This document shows, piece after piece, positions 55,741 to 64,000 of a stretch of 64,000 bases of DNA. Origin of the DNA: Rehmannia glutinosa (taxonomy: Eukaryota > Streptophyta > Magnoliopsida > Lamiales > Orobanchaceae); the NCBI GenBank assembly GCA_016081115.2, contig CM071930.1:27977641-28041640 (forward strand), in the 5' to 3' direction. The position numbers and the translations under genes are program-made. Within the stretch, counting starts at the first letter, position 1; each line of letters begins with the position of its first letter. The notes under the pieces are model-generated. The model was not told the DNA's origin. It saw only the letters and a program-made list of their open reading frames with translations, and made no database searches.

Positions 55741-57078
55741 TCAAGGAAATTAGTTCTTAGGTACCCATACTTGTCTGGGTCCTAAGGGGTTAGCACTATA
55801 AGTTGATCCAACCAACCTATAGACAAATGGTCTGACTCTAATAGGTTGCCACCTATCAGTTCCATAATCATAATGAACATTAGAAAATTGCTTAGGAGGT
55901 TTAGGCTCACAAAACTATCTATTCTGTCTGTATGCCTGTGTGTGAGCTTGTGCCTTTGCTTTCTTGAGATAGTAATGGAACTTTTGCGCATATTGGGCAT
56001 TGTGCTTGGGTGCATATGTGTGCTGATAATGGTTCCTATGCCTTGGGAATGATCTATTTTTGGTTTGAGGTCTTTGCCACTTGGGCTTGTTTCCCTTAGA
56101 ACTTGGATGATGTCTCATTTGATTGTTCCAATCAGCTTGGCTGGGATAATTTCTACAATTCCCATCATATGGATTTCTCTGTTGAAACCTCTGGGGCTTT
56201 CGCTAGTTCTATTTTGATTTCACAGAATATTTTCGGTTTGGTGTCTATGATGGACTCTTCATAATTTAATTTCAGTTGTCCTTTCAGCATACTCTGCTGG
56301 CTTTTTGCCTTTGCTTTATATCCTAGATCAGCATGGTTGTGATTGTGTTTGTGAGTGGGTGTGTGTGTAACATATGGTGCTTTGGATTTTTTGACTCCCT
56401 CATTACTTTAGGATCCTTTTTCCATTACCACTCTTGCAGTTTGGGCATGCACAGAAGAATAAAATCCTATGCATGTTTTATCTGCATTTTCCTTTTGTAT
56501 CATTATCAATTCATCCAATGATTTTTCAAATCATTGGATGAATTGATAAATGATGCAATCACATTTTTCAAATCTTTTTCCCTCTTTTCTGCTTTTGACT
56601 AAGTCAGCTTAAATCTTAGCTATTTCATCCTTCAACTCAGTGTTCTCAGCAGCTATGTGACTTAGAGTACTCAGCTCCTTAGTCAAGTATGTGGCTTTTG
56701 AGCTGGCTGTTTTCCTCATTTAAAAGTGTGTGTGAGGTCTTTACATGCTCAAAATCTTTCATCATTTGCCTAATGAATCATAAAGATAAGTGGGTGATGA
56801 AGTGTTTGTGTCACTATCACTATCATCAGAATTAGAATGAGATGAGTTAGAATGTACCTCATCTTCCTGTTCTTTGGCCATGAGGCATATCAAAGACTCT
56901 TTTTTTTGTGTCTGAGAAGTAATCAACCTCACTTTTCCCCGACTCAATTGGGTCTTTGCACTTGGCCGTGTCTCGCAGCCTTCAAGCAGGCAACATAGCT
57001 TTTTCTTTTTTCTTGTCTTCTCTCTCTGAAGACTTTTATTTCTTCCTCATTTATGTACTTTTTGAATGGTGGATAGGG
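55741..57078 (-). pseudogene. S6 (copy b): Gag C-terminal region
   Basis: It is the same as 52171-53520, with the Tyr/Gln-rich segment (55846-56118), the 21-bp inverted repeat (56504-56548), and the acidic Ser/Asp stretch with HSNSSHSNSDDSDSDTNTS (56762-56870). It is slightly less damaged than copy a near the zinc knuckle. Confidence 0.75.
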
Positions 57079-58044
57079 ACAGTCAACAACAAAATGTCCT
57101 GGTTGTCTGCAGTTCCAGCACAGGTTCTCAACTTTCTAGAGCTCAGCTCTTTCATCTCTCTGATTATCAGCTCTCTGATATTCAGTCCTCTGATGGTCAG
57201 CTCTCTTTGGTGGTCTATTATCCCTTGCTTTGAAGAACTTGTTGAATCTCTTCACCATAAGGGAAATCTCCTCCTGGTTAATGGCTTCCTTGGATTCAGC
57301 TCTTTTAGATTCTCCAGCCATGAGTGTAGTTGTCTTGGGTACAACAGTCTCTTCTTGCTCTTTCCGTCTGAGCTCAAATTCATAAGCCTTTAAGTTTAAG
57401 AACAACTCATGGTTGTATTTTCTTGTAAGGTCCATTGAATGTCTCAAAGTCATCACCTTCATTTCCTACTTAGCTGGGAGCGACCTGAGAATTTTCATAC
57501 ACATTTTATTATGTGTATATTCTTTGCCTACAGCTGAGAGCTCATTGGTTATCTGTATGAATCTGGCATCCAGGTGGTCCAGACTCTCACTTGCAAGCAT
57601 TTTGAAATTTTCAAACTTTTGTACAGCAACAATTAATTTATTTTCTTTAATTTGATCTGATCCTTCACAAATTAAAGTAAGTTTCCCCCATATTACTTTA
57701 GCCGTTCTCCAATATTTCACTTTGTTTAACATGACCTTAAAGAGGGTTTTATACAAAATGTCCTTGGCAACATTATCCAAGTTGTATCTTTTTCTATCCT
57801 CGTTCTTCCACTTGCATCGAGGCTTCTCGACCATTGCTGGTGTTGGTGCAACAAGTACATCATTTTCTCCTTCAGCAGTAGCAACACCTCTTACAGTGTA
57901 TTGATTTTCAATATTTGTAGTGGCTTATCCTCAATGGCAAATCACATCTCATCGTAAGGCCGAAGTCGTGCTCTGCATGCGTATTTTCCAATCATCAAAT
58001 CCCTCAACAGTGAACATTGGAATGCGAGTTAGATTTGCTTCCAT
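57079..58044 (-). pseudogene. gag: S6 (copy b): gag with intact zinc knuckle
   Basis: The ATG at 58044 opens MEANLTRIPMFTVE. The capsid-like part 57834-57466 is open (KPRCKWKNEDRKRYNLDNVA, VMLNKVKYWRTAKVIWGKL, LDHLDARFIQITNELSAVG), then a stop. The rest (KYNHELFLNLKAYEFELRRK, EEISLMVKRFNKFFKA) leads to the zinc knuckle CWNCRQPGHFVVDC at 57079-57120, CX2CX4HX4C intact, followed by PYPPFKKYINEEE. A stop at 57463-57465 after SLPAK and frameshifts near 57890-57930 disable it. Confidence 0.9.
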
Positions 58045-58153
58045 TATAATAACTTATTTTGCAAGAAAATCTTTAAAACAGAAAGTGTTGTATTCTTTGA
58101 AAAAGAATGAGATCCAGTTAAGTGACCAGTGCGGAAGGCTCAATGAACCAACT

Positions 58154-58165
58154 GCTCTAATACTA
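58154..58165 (-). other. S6: degenerate primer binding site
   Basis: On the minus strand tagtattagagc differs at two positions from TGGTATCAGAGC. It lies 2 nt inside the LTR end at 58168. Confidence 0.85.
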
Positions 58166-58167
58166 TT

Positions 58168-59642
58168 TGTAGGTCCCAATGGGTGATAAAGTAAAGTCTA
58201 GAAGGGGAGGGTTGAATAGACTTTACAAAATTTTCAATTTAGTCCTTTTTAAATTCAGAGTTGTCTCAAGTCAGCTGGGTCCTTGGTTGACAACTAAGTT
58301 TACTTGCACAACATAGTTAGCAACTCAACAAATTCGACTGAGCTGTTGATAGTATAACTTAACTGATTCAATTAACTTTTTACATACTCAGTAGACTTGG
58401 TTTTTACAGCGGAAGACTTTCACCTTTGTGTGAAATATGTTTTTCAACACCTGTTTTAAGGTTAGTTATTATCAGTTGACTTAGTAAATTAAACAAACAT
58501 CAGTATAAGTATGCAAGAATAAAAGTATGTTGATTGTAAATGACGCAAGCAATTTTATTGTGGTTTGAGTATGGAGTAATTCCTCTAATCCACTCTTCTC
58601 CATCCCCTGGAGGAATCAACTAATGTAACTGTAACTTTTTTACAAAATGTTGACAGTCCAAGCTTAGCCTTGATCACACAGATGGCTCAGCTTCAGGGAC
58701 TCAACTTCTTCACAAAACAGTTATCTTGCTACTTCGGCTCCTTAAAACTCTTGGATTTGTTAACACAACCCTCCAACGAGTCTAAAGCCTCTCCTCTTGT
58801 TAGAACTTGAACCTCACTAAACCTCCTTCAACCTTGGAGTCTAGGCCCCTTGTTCTTAGAAACAAGATTTTTCTCTTCAACAGGTTTGAAGTTGTCTTTC
58901 CTTCACGGAATGTGTTGGATTGATTTCCTTCGAGTTTAGGCTTGAGGATATGAATAGAATGCTTGAGAGTGTTATGCTTTGATTGCTTGATTTCTCTCGT
59001 GTCTCAGAGTTTGCATAAGCGTCTTCTCTCTTGTGTTCCTCAGCCTTATAGTGCATGTTTGAAAAACATATTTGTTGAAGAGATAGGTGTATTTTTCAAA
59101 CTACACTTTGAGGTTCTTGGCTGGTCTTATCTTGAAGCTTTGATGTAGACTGATCCTTGAATTTAATGCTCTATAGCCTTTCCTTAAACTCTGCTAGTTT
59201 TCAAGTACATCTCATTGGCTCCTTGCTTTTTGCACTCTTTCAGCAAAACAACTGTAAGGTAGGTAGTCTGTCACATAGCTATTTTCAGCAAACAATTGAC
59301 TTACTTTGACAACGAATCACTTCAGCTTTCTTTGATCCTTCTACTGAATAACTCCTTTGACAGTCAACTCCACTTATCTTGGAGTGACTCAATTGTCAGT
59401 CTGCTGACTGAGAAAGCTTTTCTGTCACTTGACTGATACTTAACTTAACTTCACTCACTGCCACACAACCGATTCTTCCTTCGATCTTGATCGAGTCTGC
59501 GTTCTTCAACACGGGGCCGCTTCTACTCAAACTTATAGAACCCTATCTATTACAAGTTGATTTATATGGGAATTGTGGTGCCAACTTCCTAATCTAAGTT
59601 TTATATGGTATCATCAAAATCTAATACATAAAGTTCCCAACA
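58168..59642 (-). mobile_element. S6: 5' LTR (1,475 bp)
   Basis: It starts TGTTGGGAACTTTATG at 59642 (minus) and ends TTGGGACCTACA at 58168. A weak TATA-like box (ctataag) is near 59045. It is inserted in T2: the sequence beyond 59642 is the Tat-like antisense ORF. Confidence 0.92.
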
Positions 59643-60966
59643 CGAAATCGCAGCAAGGTTCGGAGCCTACAACATAATTTGTACAAGTCTTAGCCAAGTA
59701 AAGACAAAGCATGAAGAATGGAAAAGCGAAGAAATTATAGAAGCTTGCCCGAGCAAGGTCCCCGCTAAGGTGAGTCCCAATGCCCTTGAAGGACAAAAAC
59801 CCAAAGAAAAACTGGTCATCAGATGATATAGCTCCTTGGGTATGGGCGTAGCCAAAGACAGAATCAATGTAGTCCCAATGGGACTAGATCCCCTAGCGAT
59901 GGTTCACTCCACCAGAGAAGACAACTCGGGGACCAACACACTCAGAAGCAGCAATACTGACTCCATCCTTGGCCTCTTCCCTCCCGAAGGGTCTATAGAA
60001 GGACGAGGAGCTGGAGTGACGTCAGTATAATCACCGGAGTGTGAGCCAGGGCACCTATCACCCTCCTAGTGGGAAGGGCACCTCTCACTCTCCTAGGGAG
60101 AAGGGCATAGCCTATCACTCCGAGGTGGGACACTCGAGCTCCCGTTGGTAGCATATTTCCCCTTAGCCTTCTCCTTCTCCTTCTTCTAGAAAGCCACCAA
60201 CTCTGCAATGATGTAACTCTCCTTAGCTGGAAAGCAATTAGAAGCAACATCAGAAAAGGAACTAGTGAAAATATACAAGTAAAATGGGAAGCAATATAAA
60301 GAAGTAAATCAAAGCAGGATACCCAAGAACTCTCTAACATTCAGAAGATTTTCAAACAAGTCCCGAGACCTATAAGCCTCCGCCATCTCCTTCTAGGAAG
60401 TGGAAGTGCCTCGCGCGATCTTAACCTCGGAAACCCACTCATGAGAAATCTCCCAACTGTTCTCTCTCACATAAAAGGAATCCTCCTTCCACAGCAGAGA
60501 AGGAAATCCATCTAAGAACTTACACTGAGGATGTGGGAAGAAGTTGAAGAAGGTGTCACTTGGTGGGGTGAACCACTTCGGGACTATCATTTTCGTACTC
60601 CTCCTTAGAAGACTCATCACTTGAGCTCGAATTCGACTCAAGCTCTACCTCCCAATCACCATCAAAATACAAGTCTGGAGCAAGGGGATGCATATCAAAC
60701 TCCATGGAAAAGCATGGATATGGAATCGGGCGAGTGATGAACGCTCGTAACACCTCAACCTCCGAGTGGAATGGAAGATGTACCAAAATCCGGAGCGTGG
60801 CTCAAACATATGAAAACTCAGGGAAAGATCAAGGAAAACAAGAGGAATAACGGACCGGGGAGCTTGGGACGCCCCTGAGGGCACACCCTTATAGCTGCCC
60901 GGGGAGGGCACCAAAGGGGCGCCTTTGCCCACTCCAGTGAGGTGCCGGGCGCCTCTGCAGGGCATT
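59643..60966 (-). pseudogene. T2: additional ORF antisense to the element (Tat-type), fragment
   Basis: In several minus frames one reads, from 60800 downward, FHSEVEVLRAFITRPIPYPC, FSMEFDMHPLAPDLYFDGDW (about 60640-60780), WFTPPSDTFFNFFPHPQCKF (about 60540) and LDGFPSLLWKEDSFYVRE (about 60480). Further down lie a Pro/Ser-rich part (about 59950-60030) and a stretch near 59640-59870. The domain order (aromatic 'FF-P...W-K--FFYV' core, then linker) is like the antisense ORF in T1. It lies just before a + strand PPT and LTR, the same place and orientation as in T1. It is cut at 59643 by S6. Frames are broken. Confidence 0.5.
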
Positions 60967-61300
60967 CATCTCCTTCTCTGCGCGATGCACTCCATCTCTC
61001 CATCATCTCTCAACTCAAGTCTCAACTGAAGTCACAACTCAACTCTCACCTCAAGTCTCTCCTCACCTCTTACTAGTAAGAAATTTCCTATGTCTTTTAT
61101 AAAGCAAAAAAATTCAAAAATTGGGAGGTAGAGATATATAATTTACCTTTGGAAGATATGGTCACAAGCCTCCACTTTAAAGTATCCTAGTGCAAAGTGG
61201 TTAATGATTCTTCAAAGACAAAACAACATATACTACAAGCCAAGCATAATATTTTCTACACCGGATTAGCTTCCGCACTGCTTCATCCCTCTGCAGCACC
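60967..61300 (+). other. T2: non-coding 3' region
   Basis: The first part has short repeats of 'actcaagtctcaact' (61012-61066). The rest is AT-rich with no ORF worth naming. On the minus strand this would be the promoter/leader side of the antisense ORF, but I see no clear TATA box. Confidence 0.45.
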
Positions 61301-61316
61301 GGAGCTGGGGGACTTA
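61301..61316 (+). other. T2: polypurine tract
   Basis: ggagctgggggactta lies directly before TGTTGGGGAC, a common gypsy PPT/LTR junction. Confidence 0.85.
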
Positions 61317-61686
61317 TGTTGGGGACAAAAACAGAGTCCGAGTTTGGCCCAATCGGTCGCTTTCTTTTACGTAAACTAACCCATAGGCCAAATTCTCCTA
61401 CAGGGCCACGGGGCCCATCTCCCAGGTATAAAAAGGTTCCTCCTATTAACTGTAAGTAATTAACTCATAATTAAATATTTCTCTTACGCATTCAGTATTT
61501 GTTTATTATCTTAATTTCTCTCTCGTTCACCGTCCTAACTTGAGCGTCGGAGGGGCCTCCCTGGGACAACCTCCGAGGCCCTCTAATATTTGCGCGTGAG
61601 CGTAAGCAAGTTCCCAATCGAAGGAGTTAGCAGTTCAAGGAACATAAGACGAGAAGACTTCCCTCTCGGAAAGAAAAATTTGGTCA
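61317..61686 (+). mobile_element. T2: 3' LTR (about 370 bp)
   Basis: It starts TGTTGGGGACAAAAAC. TATA box tataaaaa at 61427-61434. Downstream is the 'gcgtcggaggggcctccctgg' type block frequent in Tat LTRs. The 3' end is placed at a CA near 61686 (tttggtca) but could be off by some tens of bases, because no second LTR is available to compare. Confidence 0.7.
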
Positions 61687-62439
61687 ACTCAATTGATTAG
61701 GATGATCTGCTCTAAAAAACATGATCAATTAGTAATTCCATTAACCTGCCTTGTACGTCCAGCTTTCTCCTCGTACCATTTATTGAAGAACATGCAATTG
61801 CGTACAAATTCTTCGCCAACCAGCTTTCTCTTACTATTTATTGAATAACATGCACTTGCGTACAATTTCATCGTCAACTAAGATTCCTTTTTCAATTAAC
61901 AAGTCATCAAAAATTAACAAGGAAATTACATTAAGAAATCACAGTAAATTGATATCACCACTCTACTTTGACCTTAATTAATGTTAATGCCCATTACAAA
62001 CTTACAGTGTGAGATTACTTCTTTCAATTTCAGTTGATCAATAGCATCAAGCATAAAGCGCGTACAATATTTACTTAATTTCATAATTTAGCATTATTTA
62101 CTCCATTACTTTTGTACAAATGGTAACGCCATTAAGTCATTCACAAGGACAAAATTGTTAATTTATAATGTTTCTAATGCGCAATAATGTATTAAATCTA
62201 CAATCCAAATGTCTAAAATAAGATTTGTCTAACTAGAAAACGTATGTAAAAGGGTCGCTTTAAGATGTAGTTCCCATAAAGCATCTTCACTAATTTTCGT
62301 TTCTTGATTCATGTGCTAGCCGTATATGCATGTCCTCTAAAATATTGAGGAAAAATCAATATTATTAATCATCATGAAGCATTCCTAACAATCTATTGAA
62401 ACAAAAGAACAATAAATTCTAAATTTCATCCTACATGTT
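61687..62439. other. AT-rich non-coding DNA flanking T2
   Basis: No ORF or RNA gene is seen. It contains a 61/58-bp tandem pair (61759-61877) and shares a diverged direct repeat with 63453-63640. Confidence 0.6.
61759..61877. repeat. Tandem pair of ~60-bp units
   Basis: Unit 1 (61759-61819) and unit 2 (61820-61877) both read ccagctttctc..., then tttattgaa-aacatgca-t, then tgcgtacaa-ttc. A third related copy starts about 1.7 kb downstream at 63453. Confidence 0.85.
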
Positions 62440-62448
62440 TTAAAACAT

Positions 62449-62529
62449 GGCAAATCTCACTTTGTCCCCTTATATTTTTCTTGAATATCACTTTATCTCT
62501 TCGCACTCTCAATTGTATCAGTTTACCCC
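62449..62529 (+). repeat. Fold-back element, left inverted arm (~81 bp)
   Basis: From ggcaaatctcactttgtccc to gtttacccc it is the inverted counterpart of 63302-63383. Shared words include tgaatatca, caattgtatca and tttacc. Confidence 0.8.
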
Positions 62530-63301
62530 GGTGTAATCTCAATTAGTATCACATTACCCTCTTATGCTTTTATAATATTATTTTATACTTATATACTCAA
62601 ATGACCTTTTTAACGTTACCTATTAGTTTTAGTAAAATAACAAAATTATTTTAAAAGGATTTAATATTATAAACTTGTACTTATTTTATATATTAACTTT
62701 TAACTTGACTAATTACCGCTTAATACTAAATATATTTAATCTATATATTTTCATTTAGTTGCTATTTTTTTAACTTAATATAGTTGCTATTAAATTAATA
62801 TATATAATAGATATTTAGCTAATAAATATATACTTTTAATTTCTTAATTTCTATTAGCTTATTTATCACAAACTTAGATATATATAATCGATATAATACA
62901 TGTTTATTAAAGAAGTGATATAGTTTTAGTAATTTTTCAATTATTAATTGAATAATTATAATTTAATAAAAAAACTATGTTAAATAGTGAAATAGTTATT
63001 TTAGTGGTTAATTTTCTGAATACTAAAATGAATATTTTAGTTGTTTTCATGAGTTGTTTTTTCTGGATATCCAATAACTGGATATCCAGTTACATAACTC
63101 GATATCGAGTTATGGTTACTCGATATCCAATAAATGGATATAAGGTTACATACATAACTCGATATCGAGTTATGATTACTCGATACCCAATTATGTAACT
63201 GGATATCGAATTACCTGATCAATATACTCTCACTTATTATAACCGGATAATTAGGTTTTTTAATAAAGGAAGATAGAACAAAAGCTAATTTAATCGAATA
63301 A
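62530..63301. other. AT-rich loop of the fold-back element
   Basis: About 770 bp, very AT-rich, with no coding frame beyond a short spurious one. It contains the EcoRV-type palindrome cluster (63075-63213). Confidence 0.6.
63075..63213. repeat. Cluster of GATATC-centred palindromes, 60-bp period
   Basis: taactggatatccagtta (63075-63092) and ataactcgatatcgagttat (63094-63113) are perfect palindromes. The second recurs exactly at 63154-63173, 60 bp later. Degenerate relatives (ctggatatcgaattac, ctcgatacccaatta) fill the space to 63213. Confidence 0.92.
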
Positions 63302-63383
63302 GGTGGTAAAATGATACAATTGAAAGTACAAGAGAATAATGTGATATTCAATAAGAGTTTAGGAGGGTAGAATGAGATTTACC
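63302..63383 (-). repeat. Fold-back element, right inverted arm (~82 bp)
   Basis: On the minus strand it starts ggtaaatctcattctaccct, then tgaatatcacatta, caattgtatca and ttttacc. It pairs with 62449-62529 over its whole length with scattered mismatches. No target duplication is visible around the two arms. Confidence 0.8.
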
Positions 63384-64000
63384 CTCTTTTTAATTGGTGT
63401 CCTCTTATTGAGGAGATCCAAGTATTGCGTTAATATGGATTAAATCACGGTAACCAGCCTTATACATTCAGCATTCTCCTCAGAACCATTTATTGAAGAA
63501 CATGCAATTGCGTAAAAAATCTAAGATTCATTTTTAAGTTAATAAGTCAGCAATAATTAATAAGGAAATGCCGTGTGTTAATTAGCAATCCATCAATTGA
63601 TATCCTCACTTTTAAACTTTGATCTTATGCACTTTAGTTTTGGAAAGTCATTTACAACATATATCCGTTTTTTAAAATGACAAATATGCAATTCTCTGTC
63701 CCAACACAGTGTTTACGTTGCCAGATCAATAATAAAATAAATTAATTGTGGCCCGCTCAACTGCTATAATTTTAGCATGTAATCTAACATTAACTTAAAC
63801 CTTAGACCAGATCACGTTTGTTTGCAATATTTTTAGTAACTGATTTGTGCCTTTAAATCCGACTTCTCTCGGGACCAAAAGTACTAACAAGCAAATCAAG
63901 CATACTGCATACATCGATATTTTAAACATTAGTGCCTAGTAAAATGTTGTGCATACAGTTTCCATTATCAACATCAGTTTTTCTTCCCATCACAAGAAAG
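63384..64000. other. AT-rich non-coding DNA with diverged repeat of 61743-62000
   Basis: 63453-63515 (aaccagccttatacattc, then accatttattgaagaacatg) repeats 61743-61805. Similarity fades but continues in patches (tcaattgatatc-cac; aactttgat) to about 63640. No gene is seen to the window end. Confidence 0.6.

Larger units (their letters stand above)
55082..58655 (-). repeat. S6: tandem duplication, unit b (about 3,574 bp)
   Basis: Direct repeat of 51508-55081. The right end at 58655 (gttgaca) continues into the rest of the LTR (gtccaagc), so this unit is in the original context. Confidence 0.95.
50779..59642 (-). mobile_element. S6: Sirevirus-like copia element with internal tandem duplication
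   Basis: It is a minus-oriented element with a complete 5' LTR (58168-59642), PBS, gag, Gag C-terminal region, PR and IN, truncated at 50779 within the IN to RT region. A 3.57-kb segment from IN through the first third of the LTR is present twice (51508-55081 and 55082-58655). The original element equals 50779-51507 plus 55082-59642. Confidence 0.9.

Overview
The window is nuclear DNA of a flowering plant, probably a eudicot. The evidence is that almost everything in it is plant LTR-retrotransposon sequence: Ty1/copia of the Sirevirus lineage, and Ty3/gypsy of the Tat and Athila lineages. LTRs, tRNA-primer binding sites, polypurine tracts and gag-pol domains are all readable. I see no convincing host protein gene, tRNA, rRNA or CRISPR array. 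Every coding region is broken by stops, frameshifts, deletions or insertions, so the genes are annotated as pseudogenes.

Layout, with S = Sirevirus-like copia, T = Tat gypsy, A = Athila-like gypsy. 1-632: 3' piece of S1 (minus). 633-6664 plus 12278-12577: S2 (plus), inserted into S1. S2 has a full 5' LTR, a perfect Met-tRNA primer site, gag, PR, IN and RT, and is split by A1. 6665-12277: A1 (minus), a gene-less Athila-like derivative arranged LTR-internal-LTR-internal. 12578-20060: S3 (minus), with a large internal deletion and a long additional ORF downstream of pol. 20061-20730: a gypsy-type LTR fragment lying exactly between the S3 primer site and the next LTR. 20731-45036: S4 (minus), a long Sirevirus-like element with both LTRs and the same additional 3' ORF, interrupted by T1. 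29118-39894: T1 (minus), a structurally complete Tat element with a perfect 5-bp target duplication (ATTAG). T1 carries gag-PR-RT-RH-IN, an array of hairpin repeats and an oppositely oriented additional ORF. 45037-48436: S5 (plus), the 3' half of a second Sirevirus-like family with its 3' LTR. 48437-50778: A2, an Athila-like LTR, primer site and gag (plus) fused to an inverted tail. 50779-59642: S6 (minus), a Sirevirus-like copy containing a recent direct tandem duplication of about 3.57 kb. 59643-61686: T2, the 3' end of another Tat-like element (plus) with an antisense additional ORF, PPT and LTR. 61687-64000: AT-rich non-coding DNA with an 80-bp-arm fold-back element, EcoRV-type palindromes and dispersed short repeats.

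The genes are those of retrotransposition. Gag forms the particle and PR processes the polyprotein. RT and RNase H copy RNA primed by host tRNA at the PBS, and IN inserts the cDNA. The accessory parts are less ordinary: the additional 3' ORF of S3/S4, the antisense ORFs of T1 and T2, and the hairpin array of T1. The layered nesting (S2 in S1, A1 in S2, T1 in S4) plus the tandem and inverted rearrangements make this an old retrotransposon graveyard with a few recent local events.
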